Shown: piece after piece, positions 1-6,739 of the stretch
How the letters are laid out: each line of letters begins with the position of its first letter
Numbering within the stretch: the stretch's first letter is position 1
Source: an uncultured Spirochaetales bacterium
Lineage (GTDB): Bacteria; Spirochaetota; Spirochaetia; Sphaerochaetales; Sphaerochaetaceae
Reading direction: 5' to 3'
Assembly (NCBI GenBank): GCA_934276695.1
Contig: CAKQTF010000006.1
Coordinates: 1-20,612 of the forward strand
Length of the DNA: 20,612 bases
Translations under genes and position numbers: made by a program
The notes under the pieces: model-generated
What the model saw: only the letters and a program-made list of their open reading frames with translations
Database searches by the model: none
What the model was told of the DNA's origin: nothing

Positions 1-85
1 TCTGAAGATATCCTTCAATAGCTGAAGAGGCTGAAATATCCTCATCAAGAATGCTGCGGTACACCTCTTCCTCAGAGTTCCCCAT
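1..85 (-). CDS. Partial small protein, possible VbhA-like Fic antitoxin (N-terminus only)
   Basis: Only the first 28 codons are in the window; the gene runs off the left edge. I chose the ATG at 85 because GAGGG lies about 8 nt upstream. An in-frame ATG at 154, with a more distant AGAGG, would add 23 residues. The visible protein begins MGNSEEEVYRSILDED and continues to SASSAIEGYLQ. The stretch SSAIEG fits the Fic inhibitory-helix consensus [S/T]xxxE[G/N]. Its place in a short N-terminal helix after a run of acidic residues resembles VbhA-type antitoxins, small proteins that block Fic AMP-transferase toxins. A Fic domain would be expected just beyond the window edge, either as a separate gene or as the rest of this one (class II Fic proteins carry this motif at their own N-terminus). 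That the ORF is coding is fairly likely; the antitoxin call is inference from a short motif. Confidence 0.5.
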   Translation of the reverse strand, partial: MGNSEEEVYRSILDEDISASSAIEGYLQ

Positions 86-170
86 CTCAGATCCCTCACT
101 CTCTAAAGTGAACCTAAGGTAGCCAACACACGACGCCATATGGCCGCTTTTCATATTCTCTATTTACCTC

Positions 171-257
171 TCATCGTGCTATCAGATAGCACATTTCATA
201 TATCTCCAGAAATATGGCAGACAATAGGATAACCACTGCAGAGAGAGGCAATCCCAT
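171..257 (-). CDS. Possible 28-residue hydrophobic peptide
   Basis: This small ORF starts MGLPLSAVVILLSAIFLEIY and ends CYLIAR. It is almost one hydrophobic segment, like a single membrane helix. Its ATG lies 7 nt downstream of a plausible -10 hexamer (TACCAT, 265-270), so it would be read from a leaderless transcript. There is no properly spaced ribosome binding site: AAAGG sits directly against the ATG. It stops 16 nt before the upstream ATG option of the next gene. It may be chance; I do not recognise a family. Confidence 0.25.
   Translation of the reverse strand: MGLPLSAVVILLSAIFLEIYEMCYLIAR
176..192. repeat. Perfect 17-bp palindrome, possible operator
   Basis: GTGCTATC and GATAGCAC are perfect inverted copies around a single A. 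It lies between the putative promoter and the start of the left-edge gene and has no T-run, so it is not an intrinsic terminator. Antitoxin-type genes are often autoregulated through such sites; that role is inferred. A second palindrome, GCCATATGGC, is at 136-145. Confidence 0.4.
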
Positions 258-264
258 ACCTTTA

Positions 265-293
265 ATGGTACTAAATAACTTTATAGGGGTCAA
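265..293 (-). promoter_or_regulatory. Putative promoter toward the left-edge gene
   Basis: On the minus strand TTGACC (288-293) and TACCAT (265-270) are separated by exactly 17 nt. The -35 box follows immediately after the terminator of the upstream outer-membrane protein gene, where a new transcription unit would be expected to begin. Confidence 0.4.
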
Positions 294-297
294 TTAC

Positions 298-323
298 AGA
301 AAAGAGGGAGCCGAAGCTCCCTC
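298..323 (-). terminator. Rho-independent terminator of the outer-membrane protein gene
   Basis: Reading the minus strand, GAGGGAGC, loop TTCG, GCTCCCTC forms a perfect 8-bp GC-rich stem closed by a UUCG tetraloop. It is followed by TTTTCT and starts about 19 nt after the stop codon at 342. Confidence 0.9.
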
Positions 324-341
324 CTGAGATAACCAGAACTC

Positions 342-1730
342 TTAGAATGTGAATCCAAGCACAAGGTTTGCCGATCCATAATGCTTACCTGCTGGAAGGA
401 GGTAGCGATAGCTGCCTTCAAGGCCAAGTGAGAACACATTGCCCATGTAGAAGCGCATGCCGACAACACCTGTAGGACCCCATGCAGTTGAGAAATACTG
501 CGAGAGATTGCCAAGGCTATGGCCGTACTTGTCTTTATAGGATCCTTCAAGAGGAGGATTGAAGATAGAGTAGCCAACACCGCCTCCGAGGTAGAAATCG
601 AAGCCCTTTGCAGAGATTGTTGCTGTCAGCTTGATATCTGCAGTTGTATCCTCCATCCAGTTGCCAGGAGTGAAGAAAGACTTAACTGAACTGATTCTGC
701 TGTAGTCCCCATCCTTAGGAATGATGCCAACAGAGATATCCGATCTGAGGCCAAGCCCGAAATGCCTTCCCATAGGTATGATATTGGCAAGATCAAGCCC
801 TACGCTGTATCTCTGGTAGATATTCGATGTATAGAAAGAATTGAGATCATCGAATCTGTATTCTGCACCGCCAGCAAAGAGCATTGAGAACTTGAATGAT
901 GAGTATCTTGGCTTAGCAACTAGCTCTGCCACAGGCTCTGCTGCCTTCACTTCCTCTGCTGCTGCCACAGGAGCTGGAGCTTCTTCCACAGCCTTAACTT
1001 CCTCTGCAGCTGCTACTGGAGCTGGCTCTGCCACAGGCTCTGCGGCCTTTACTTCCTCAGCGACTGCTGCTACTGGTACCTCTTCTGCAGCCTTAACTTC
1101 CTCAGCAGCTGCAGGCTCCTGCAGGCTATTTACGAATTCATCAATATATGAGGAAATCTCTGACTTAAAGATATCAATGACAGCGTTCTTATCTGCTTCT
1201 GTGAGCGTGAATGGGAGAGTGATCACTGTCTCACCTTCACTGATCTCATATGATGAGCCTTCAAGATATGATGCATAGTCAGCATAAACAAACTTTATGA
1301 AATCCTCTGCATCCTCTGGATATACAATATCTGAAGGGTAATCAATCTCAATATAGTCATCAAAGACTCTTATACCAGCCTCGTAGCCGAAGAGAGATAC
1401 TGATGATTCAACAGCTACTGGATGCTGAAGCATTGCCTTTGCTGTTGAGACAGCACTCTCAGACCAGTTATTCCCATCATATGATGCCTGGAGATACAAT
1501 GTATAATCACTGTATGGATCTAATGACTCAGCACTGAAAGAGCTGACATCGCCTGCAACAACAGTCCATCCATCAGCATTCTCACCGCCGATCTGATAAC
1601 GGTATGCTGTCACATCAGGATCTTCTAGATTCCACTGCCATGTGACATTCATCACCTGTGCAGCAGAAATAGGAGAAACAATCAAAACTAATGCCATCAT
1701 AGCAAGAATGGCTTTCTTAAAATTCTTCAT
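342..1730 (-). CDS. Outer-membrane beta-barrel protein with FN3-like domain and Ala/Glu/Val/Lys repeats
   Basis: This 462-residue protein has a signal peptide (about 1-23, ending SPISA|A). Residues ~24-100 resemble a fibronectin type III domain, with regularly spaced Trp and Tyr and the stretch SYDGNNWSES. An acidic region of unknown fold follows (~105-205). At ~207-271 there is a low-complexity linker with four AEEVKA units (209, 224, 242 and 258) separated by Ala/Pro/Glu spacers. The C-terminus (~277-462) is rich in Gly and aromatic residues in alternating strands and ends in GFTF, as outer-membrane barrels of about eight strands do. I set the start at 1730 because GGAG lies 6 nt upstream; an ATG four codons earlier has no such site. 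It is a single-gene unit with its own upstream region and terminator. Specific function unknown: a surface or periplasm-spanning structural protein is likely. Confidence 0.8.
   Translation of the reverse strand: MKNFKKAILAMMALVLIVSPISAAQVMNVTWQWNLEDPDVTAYRYQIGGENADGWTVVAGDVSSFSAESLDPYSDYTLYLQASYDGNNWSESAVSTAKAMLQHPVAVESSVSLFGYEAGIRVFDDYIEIDYPSDIVYPEDAEDFIKFVYADYASYLEGSSYEISEGETVITLPFTLTEADKNAVIDIFKSEISSYIDEFVNSLQEPAAAEEVKAAEEVPVAAVAEEVKAAEPVAEPAPVAAAEEVKAVEEAPAPVAAAEEVKAAEPVAELVAKPRYSSFKFSMLFAGGAEYRFDDLNSFYTSNIYQRYSVGLDLANIIPMGRHFGLGLRSDISVGIIPKDGDYSRISSVKSFFTPGNWMEDTTADIKLTATISAKGFDFYLGGGVGYSIFNPPLEGSYKDKYGHSLGNLSQYFSTAWGPTGVVGMRFYMGNVFSLGLEGSYRYLLPAGKHYGSANLVLGFTF
918..1112 (-). repeat. Degenerate tandem repeat encoding AEEVKA-type units
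   Basis: This stretch of the outer-membrane protein gene encodes four AEEVKA cores with variable Pro/Ala/Glu spacers, 15-18 residues apart. The nucleotide copies (plus strand, near TTAACTTCCTC or TTTACTTCCTC) are similar but diverged. Copy number could vary between strains. Confidence 0.7.
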
Positions 1731-1822
1731 AATCATCTCCAAAACAATCCGGTATTACCAGTTTATTATCAATAATACCCAAAACTGGAACATGGAGCAA
1801 GGAAATTGGATGGCCAATAATC

Positions 1823-1828
1823 ATTATA
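1823..1828 (-). promoter_or_regulatory. Likely -10 box of the outer-membrane protein gene
   Basis: A perfect TATAAT on the minus strand lies about 92 nt upstream of the ATG. No good -35 is seen 16-18 nt further upstream, so an activator may be needed, or this is not the promoter. The long 5' leader contains the inverted pair GGTATTA (1751-1757) and TAATACC (1773-1779). Confidence 0.35.
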
Positions 1829-1881
1829 ATTAACATCAATAATGCCGAAGCCTAATCACTATGCCATGCAGATACGGGAAT

Positions 1882-1909
1882 AAAAAGCCTTCCACAGCAT
1901 ATGGAAGGC
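1882..1909 (-). terminator. Rho-independent terminator of the nucleotidyltransferase gene
   Basis: On the minus strand GCCTTCCA, a 7-nt loop, then TGGAAGGC form a perfect 8-bp stem followed by TTTTT. It starts 23 nt after the stop codon at 1933. Confidence 0.9.
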
Positions 1910-1932
1910 AGTCAGAAAAACAGGATCCTATC

Positions 1933-2841
1933 CTATTTTTCCCAGAGCTTTTCAGGATAGTATCCGGACTCAATCCTTGATCTGAGCTCTGCCATTACAG
2001 TCGGCTTATCCTCAGGATACGTCATTCCGAACCACTTATCATCAGAAGACAGCACCCTTATTGATCCCTCACCTTTCTGGACCATATCAGAAACGCCGTT
2101 AGGAAGAAGGCATTCCTTCTTCATCTCTGTTATGGATGTCTTCTTGAAATCATCCCAGTAGGACCTGAAGCTATCAAATACCCTAGGAGTGAATCCGAAG
2201 AAGTTCATTGATACTGGCTCATCTCCGGTAAGCACTACATCCCCATCATCCTTTTCCGATACAATCCTCCCATCCTTCCAGAGGATCTTCGTATTCTCCT
2301 CCATGCTCACGAGGATCCCTTTATCAAGCCTGCATATGGCTCTGGATACAGATCCGGATGGTGACATTGTGTTCTTGAGCACAAAGCCGACCATTGCATG
2401 CTCGGTACTGCCGTTGCTCAGTCCTGAGAGGTATTCCCCCATAACAACGTATGCGCTGCGGCCGTAGTAATCATCAGCATTGACTACCGTGAAAGGAGTC
2501 TTCACAGCAGGCTCTGCGCATAGGACTGCCTGGATTGTACCCCATGGCTTTGTCCTCTCGCTGCTTAGCCTGCTCTCTTCATCCGAAAGCAGGCTATCAT
2601 GAGTCTGGAATACATACTCTGCATCCATATTCCTTGCAATGCGGTCAAACAGCCGCTCCCTGAAGTCCTTTTCTATATCCTTTCTGATTATGAAAACGAC
2701 TTTTCCATAACCATTGTGGAATGCATCATAAACGCCAAAGTCAAGGAGAGTCTCACCATGCATGCCAACAGCATCAATCTGCTTGACACCGCCGTATCTC
2801 GATCCCATTCCTGCAGCCATGACAACAAGTGTAGGTTTCAT
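1933..2841 (-). CDS. Sugar-phosphate nucleotidyltransferase family protein
   Basis: This 302-residue cytoplasmic protein opens with VVMAAGMGSRYGGVKQ, the nucleotide-binding signature of the GT-A fold NTP transferases (family pattern GxGxR...K). WGTIQAVL (~101-108) and VVNADDYYG (~119-127), with the expected metal-binding aspartate, follow. Members join a sugar 1-phosphate to an NTP, giving a nucleotide sugar for envelope or storage polysaccharide. The substrate cannot be read from the sequence, and the Tyr-Gly-Gly loop differs from well-studied GalU or RmlA enzymes. The start is supported by GGAGGA 6 nt upstream. It is monocistronic, with its own terminator, and divergent from radC. Confidence 0.8.
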   Translation of the reverse strand: MKPTLVVMAAGMGSRYGGVKQIDAVGMHGETLLDFGVYDAFHNGYGKVVFIIRKDIEKDFRERLFDRIARNMDAEYVFQTHDSLLSDEESRLSSERTKPWGTIQAVLCAEPAVKTPFTVVNADDYYGRSAYVVMGEYLSGLSNGSTEHAMVGFVLKNTMSPSGSVSRAICRLDKGILVSMEENTKILWKDGRIVSEKDDGDVVLTGDEPVSMNFFGFTPRVFDSFRSYWDDFKKTSITEMKKECLLPNGVSDMVQKGEGSIRVLSSDDKWFGMTYPEDKPTVMAELRSRIESGYYPEKLWEK

Positions 2842-2866
2842 TCATTCCTCCATAAAACCGTTAATC

Positions 2867-2894
2867 ATAATAGCAATCAGTGCTATATGGAAAA
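2867..2894 (-). promoter_or_regulatory. Putative promoter of the nucleotidyltransferase gene
   Basis: On the minus strand TATTAT (2867-2872) lies 16 nt after TTTTCC (2889-2894). The spacer and -10 region contain a perfect inverted repeat, ATAGCA (2870-2875) and TGCTAT (2881-2886), that could be an operator. The predicted leader is short and carries the GGAGGA site. Confidence 0.4.
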
Positions 2895-2979
2895 TTCTAT
2901 ATCAAAGAAAAGCATCAGGCAACCATAAGTAAAGCGCATGGGAAATAGCAGAATCCAGCATTGCTGAGATATATATTAC

Positions 2980-3636
2980 ATGAATGACATGATTGCAGAA
3001 GAGAAAAACGAAGGGCCAAGAGAGAAGCTTGAAAGGCTTCCTGTCGGATCACTTACGGACAAGGAGCTCCTGATGCTTCTCATCGGGTCAGGCTCCGGAA
3101 GAAGAAAGAGCGATGAGATAGCATCTGACGTATTGCGGCTGCTGGATGCAAAGAGCCAGATATCGCTCTATGAAGCAGAGCTGATCCAGGGCCTTGGAAC
3201 AGCTAAGGCCTCCGCCCTCATAGCAGCGCTTGAGCTTGGACGAAGAAAGGTCTCGAAACGCGGGAACCCGATTTCATCCCCAAAGGATATATTCACTGAA
3301 GTGAGGCATTATTCATCAAGAGAGCAGGAGCACCTGATCGTAGTCATACTGAATGGTGCGCATGAGGTAATCGGAACAGAGGTAGCCACAATAGGACTTG
3401 TCAACAGGACGCTTGTGCATCCTAGGGAGGTATTCGCTCCAGCAATAGAGAGAAGAGCAACTGCTATATGCATTGCGCACAACCATCCTTCAGGGAATAT
3501 AATACCAAGCGATGAGGACAAGGAAGTCACAAAGCGGCTGAAGAACTGCAGTCTTGTCCTCGGCATCACGCTTTTAGACCACATAATATTCTCTCAGGAT
3601 TCCTATTACTCGTTTCTGGAGCATTCACTGATCTAG
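2980..3636 (+). CDS. radC: RadC/JAMM-domain family protein
   Basis: This 218-residue protein is full length for the RadC family. Residues 13-35 (PREKLERLPVGSLTDKELL) match the conserved N-terminal block. A helix-hairpin-helix is visible at ~66-88 (ELIQGLGTAKASAL). The C-terminal JAMM metalloprotease-like domain carries His167, His169 and Asp180 in AHNHPSGN...PSDED, plus LLDHIIF at 198-204. Despite the name, a role in DNA repair is not well supported for this family, and the biochemical function is unsettled. Start choice is uncertain: neither the ATG at 2980 nor the in-frame ATG at 2989 has a clear Shine-Dalgarno, and an AT-rich hexamer TATATT lies at 2972-2977. The stop codon overlaps that of the convergent exonuclease gene within CTAG. 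Confidence 0.93.
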   Translation: MNDMIAEEKNEGPREKLERLPVGSLTDKELLMLLIGSGSGRRKSDEIASDVLRLLDAKSQISLYEAELIQGLGTAKASALIAALELGRRKVSKRGNPISSPKDIFTEVRHYSSREQEHLIVVILNGAHEVIGTEVATIGLVNRTLVHPREVFAPAIERRATAICIAHNHPSGNIIPSDEDKEVTKRLKNCSLVLGITLLDHIIFSQDSYYSFLEHSLI

Positions 3637-4358
3637 TATGCTATATCGAGAATCAGGGGCGCATGGTCTGAGGCTTTCTGCGACCTATCTATCCTTATTG
3701 AGTTGACTCTATTCCTTATCCTATCTGAAAGAAGCCAGTAATCAATGCGCATGCCATGATCAAGCTCCTTTGCCCTGCCCTGGTACGACCACCAGCTGTA
3801 GTCATGGCCTCTGCTATTAAGATATCTGTACACATCTGTGAATCCTGCAGAGATCAGGCATCTCATTCCTTCACGCTCTTCCTCCGTATAGCCAGGCGTA
3901 CCATCAAGCTCTTCCGTCCAGACATCAAGCGGAGTAAGCGCTGCATTCAGATCCCCGGAGATCATAACAGGCTTCTTAGAATCAAGGGCTCTGACAAATT
4001 CAAGAAATGATCTGTTCCATTCCAGTTTCCTGTCCATTCCACGCCCGGCATTCGGGGCATATGCAGTAACGGCATAGAACCTGCTGAATTCAGCAGCAAT
4101 GACCCGTCCCTCTATATCCTTTCCGCATGCCACTGACAGCATACTGTCCTTTGAGAATATGGCAGTGCCGGAATATCCATTCCTCTCTGCATTATTATAG
4201 AATGAGTGATATCCGGCAATCTCCGGGCCAAGCACATTACGTCCAAGCTTTGTCTCCTGAAGGCATATCACATCAGGTTCTTCAGCTACTATGAACTCAT
4301 AGAAGCCCTTGCCTGCTGCAGCCCTGAGCCCATTGACATTCCATGTTATAAGCTTCAT
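3633..4358 (-). CDS. xth: Exodeoxyribonuclease III (AP endonuclease)
   Basis: This 241-residue enzyme is of the exonuclease III/APE1 family, which cuts DNA at abasic sites and removes 3' blocking groups in base-excision repair. The full motif set is present: WNVNGLRA with Asn7, LQETK with Glu35, SGTAIFSK, SGDLNAA with Asp136 and Asn138, YSWWSY, GMRIDYWL, and SDHAPL with Asp231-His232. Length is slightly under the usual 250-270. The start at MKLITWNVNG is fixed by family alignment. It has no Shine-Dalgarno (CCTCC directly precedes the ATG), but TACAAT lies at 4366-4371, exactly 7 nt before the ATG, so translation from a leaderless mRNA is plausible. It converges on radC with a 4-nt overlap and is divergent from lnt. 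Confidence 0.95.
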   Translation of the reverse strand: MKLITWNVNGLRAAAGKGFYEFIVAEEPDVICLQETKLGRNVLGPEIAGYHSFYNNAERNGYSGTAIFSKDSMLSVACGKDIEGRVIAAEFSRFYAVTAYAPNAGRGMDRKLEWNRSFLEFVRALDSKKPVMISGDLNAALTPLDVWTEELDGTPGYTEEEREGMRCLISAGFTDVYRYLNSRGHDYSWWSYQGRAKELDHGMRIDYWLLSDRIRNRVNSIRIDRSQKASDHAPLILDIAY

Positions 4359-4458
4359 GGAGGATATTGTATTATCAATGCGCCAATTAAGCCAGAATAC
4401 ACATCATCTACATATAGATTATGTAACTTTCACGCCTCTGATCTGTTAGAATCAATAT

Positions 4459-6123
4459 ATGAAAAAGCTGATAAAGAAACTTGCGATATCCGCATTCATG
4501 CTGCTCTTCACAGCATTCTCAGCATTTCTATCATCACTCGCTTTTCCGGGGCTATTCTCGGAGAAGGGATACGGACTGCTGATTTTCATATCATATATAC
4601 CATTCTTCATGATAATAGACCGATGCTCATATAAGAGCGTATGGTTCTATGGACTTGAATACGGATTCGTATTCTATCTTATCTATAACTACTGGCTTAA
4701 GACTTTCCATCCGCTTGCAATACTCATAGCCCCAGTCCTGGAATCATTCCAGTATGCTTTGCTGTTCATGGCACTCAAGACAGGCCAGTCATTGCTGAAG
4801 CGCAGACGTGGATACATCATACAGAGCATAGTGCTGACTTCATATTACTATCTGACGCTTCAGGGCTTCCTAGGCTATCCATATGGCACACCATCATCTG
4901 CACTTTATATGCACCCAATCCTCCTTCAGAGTGCATCCGTTTTCGGATTATGGCTTATAACACTGCTTATAATAGTCCCTCAGGCAATGATTGCTGAGAT
5001 GGCAGCAAAAAGAAGGATATACAAAGCCGATATGGCCGTATATGCTGCGCTATTCATCATTAACCTTACTGCCGGCTGGCTCTCCATCTCATCATACGGA
5101 AGGAGACAGGAAGACAGGACGCTAAGAGTCGCTGCAGTACAGCACTCTGCAGACAGCTGGCAGGGAGGATATGAGACATATAAGAACAACTTCGAGACAC
5201 TTTCAAGGCTCAGCCTTGAAGCCATGGATGAGTCTCCTGACTTCGTTGTTTGGTCTGAGACAGCATTCGTCCCTTCTGTCAGATGGCATCAGGCATATCC
5301 ATCATCACGCATAACATCCGCTCTTGTTGAGGATTTCGTATCTTTCGGGAAGAACCTCGGAGTACCGCTGATCACAGGAAACCCTGAAGGGCTGATAAAG
5401 GACAATACACTTCCGGCTTTCCTTCCGGATGGATCATGGAACTGGAAGACATACAATACAGTGATCCTATTCGGTGATGGTGATGTCCTTGGCACATACA
5501 GGAAGCAGCGTCTTGTGCCATTCACAGAGCATTTCCCATATGAGAAGCAGTTTCCAAGGCTATATGCCCTGCTGCTTGCAAATGACTATAAATGGTGGGA
5601 AGAAGGAGAAGAGATGACCGTATTCGAATATGACGGAATCTCATTCTCAACCCCGATCTGCTTTGAGGATACATTCGGCTATCTCTCTGCCGGATTCGTG
5701 AGAAATGGCGCAGATATCCTGATAAACCTCACAAATGACAGCTGGTCAGGATCTGTTGAAGCTGAAATGCAGCATATGCAGCTTGCAGCAATGCGAGCCA
5801 TAGAAACAAGAAGACCGCTCCTGAGAAGCACAAACAGCGGGATAACATGCCTGATAACAGAGGATGGGAAGATACACAATATGCTGGAGCCATTCACTGA
5901 GGCATACGGGATCTATGATATCCCAATCGGCAAATACAAAGGCGGGACATTCTATGTCCGCCATCCTGATATGCTTGCAAAAGCAATGCTTGCTGCCATT
6001 CCTTTCATATACTGCGTAATCATCATTGTGAATGCAGTCAACAGGAGGAAGGAACAGAAAGACAGAGAATTCTCTGAATACAGTGCGCTTTTCGAAACCC
6101 TCGGAGAAGATGTCGAATGCTGA
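4459..6123 (+). CDS. lnt: Apolipoprotein N-acyltransferase
   Basis: This 554-residue inner-membrane enzyme adds the third acyl chain to the N-terminal cysteine of lipoproteins, the last step after Lgt and Lsp. The N-terminal half (~8-210) holds several hydrophobic segments. The C-terminal nitrilase-like periplasmic domain (~222-500) has the catalytic triad: Glu267 in WSETAF, Lys349 in TYRKQRLVPFTEHFPY, and Cys401 in TPICFEDTF. A last membrane segment lies at ~512-530, followed by a charged tail. Length fits the family. No Shine-Dalgarno precedes the ATG; TAGAAT at 4447-4452 ends 6 nt upstream, again suggesting a leaderless message. Its downstream convergent neighbours include a lipoprotein, the kind of substrate it would modify. 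Only 4 nt separate its stop from that of the P13-like gene. Confidence 0.95.
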   Translation: MKKLIKKLAISAFMLLFTAFSAFLSSLAFPGLFSEKGYGLLIFISYIPFFMIIDRCSYKSVWFYGLEYGFVFYLIYNYWLKTFHPLAILIAPVLESFQYALLFMALKTGQSLLKRRRGYIIQSIVLTSYYYLTLQGFLGYPYGTPSSALYMHPILLQSASVFGLWLITLLIIVPQAMIAEMAAKRRIYKADMAVYAALFIINLTAGWLSISSYGRRQEDRTLRVAAVQHSADSWQGGYETYKNNFETLSRLSLEAMDESPDFVVWSETAFVPSVRWHQAYPSSRITSALVEDFVSFGKNLGVPLITGNPEGLIKDNTLPAFLPDGSWNWKTYNTVILFGDGDVLGTYRKQRLVPFTEHFPYEKQFPRLYALLLANDYKWWEEGEEMTVFEYDGISFSTPICFEDTFGYLSAGFVRNGADILINLTNDSWSGSVEAEMQHMQLAAMRAIETRRPLLRSTNSGITCLITEDGKIHNMLEPFTEAYGIYDIPIGKYKGGTFYVRHPDMLAKAMLAAIPFIYCVIIIVNAVNRRKEQKDREFSEYSALFETLGEDVEC

Positions 6124-6127
6124 TTTA

Positions 6128-6727
6128 TCAGAAGCTGATGCTTGCCAATGCTGCAATACCGGATAGCCCATCATCAGGCGAAAGCACAGGAGCCAATGCC
6201 AGAGATGTCCCATAACCGCTGTTCAGAGCCTCAAATAGCGTCCTGTTGTATTTATCTGCATAAGAGAATGGACGGACCAGCTCATAAATCCTTATTCCAA
6301 GGAAGATGATCCCGCCTCCTATTATCAGACCGGCACCAGCATAGCTGAGGCTGTTATATGTCCCAGAATCACCTGATAATGCCGCACGGGAAAGGACTGC
6401 ATAACCAGCAAGAACAGCACCGTATCCTGCAAGCTCTACAGCAAGGCCTGTCACACCTCCGGCTGTATCTCCCTGCACGAATGAGCCAATTCCGCATCCA
6501 AGAAGCAGATTGAGAGCAAAAGGAAGACCTGTATCCATCTTATTCGAGTTATACAGCATCATGGCCTCTGATGATGACAGCCCTGAGGAAAGCAATGAAA
6601 TCTGGTCCTTGTTTCTGATTGCACCGCTTTCAATAAGGCTGCTGATCTTCATATAAGAAGAAGGTTCAGCAGATAATGAAGCTACGATTGAGACCAATGC
6701 AATCAGAAAAATCAGCATCCTTTTCAT
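6128..6727 (-). CDS. P13 family porin-like outer-membrane protein
   Basis: This 199-residue protein has a signal peptide (about 1-20, ending SLSA). The middle resembles Borrelia burgdorferi P13: LPFALNLLLGCGIGSFVQGD corresponds to the P13 block around LPFxLNLxLGxGIGSFxQGD, and LVRPFSYADKYNR near residues 150-163 to the later P13 block. Several hydrophobic, glycine-rich segments follow one another, and the end is SGIAALASISF. P13 is an unusual integral outer-membrane channel protein thought to be helical rather than a beta-barrel; the match was made from memory of that sequence. AAGGA precedes the ATG by 9 nt. The gene lies 12 nt after the PEGA lipoprotein gene and is very probably cotranscribed with it from the promoter at 7143-7169. 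Confidence 0.75.
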   Translation of the reverse strand: MKRMLIFLIALVSIVASLSAEPSSYMKISSLIESGAIRNKDQISLLSSGLSSSEAMMLYNSNKMDTGLPFALNLLLGCGIGSFVQGDTAGGVTGLAVELAGYGAVLAGYAVLSRAALSGDSGTYNSLSYAGAGLIIGGGIIFLGIRIYELVRPFSYADKYNRTLFEALNSGYGTSLALAPVLSPDDGLSGIAALASISF

Positions 6728-6739
6728 AATACACCATCC

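Noticed and set aside
841..1278. A 145-codon plus-strand frame rich in Ala, Ser, Thr and Gly
   Set aside because: It is the antisense reading of the repeat linker in the outer-membrane protein gene; the low-complexity composition follows from the repeats.
1731..1742. An earlier ATG for the outer-membrane protein
   Set aside because: The ATG at 1730 has GGAG at proper distance and gives a standard signal peptide; the earlier one does not.
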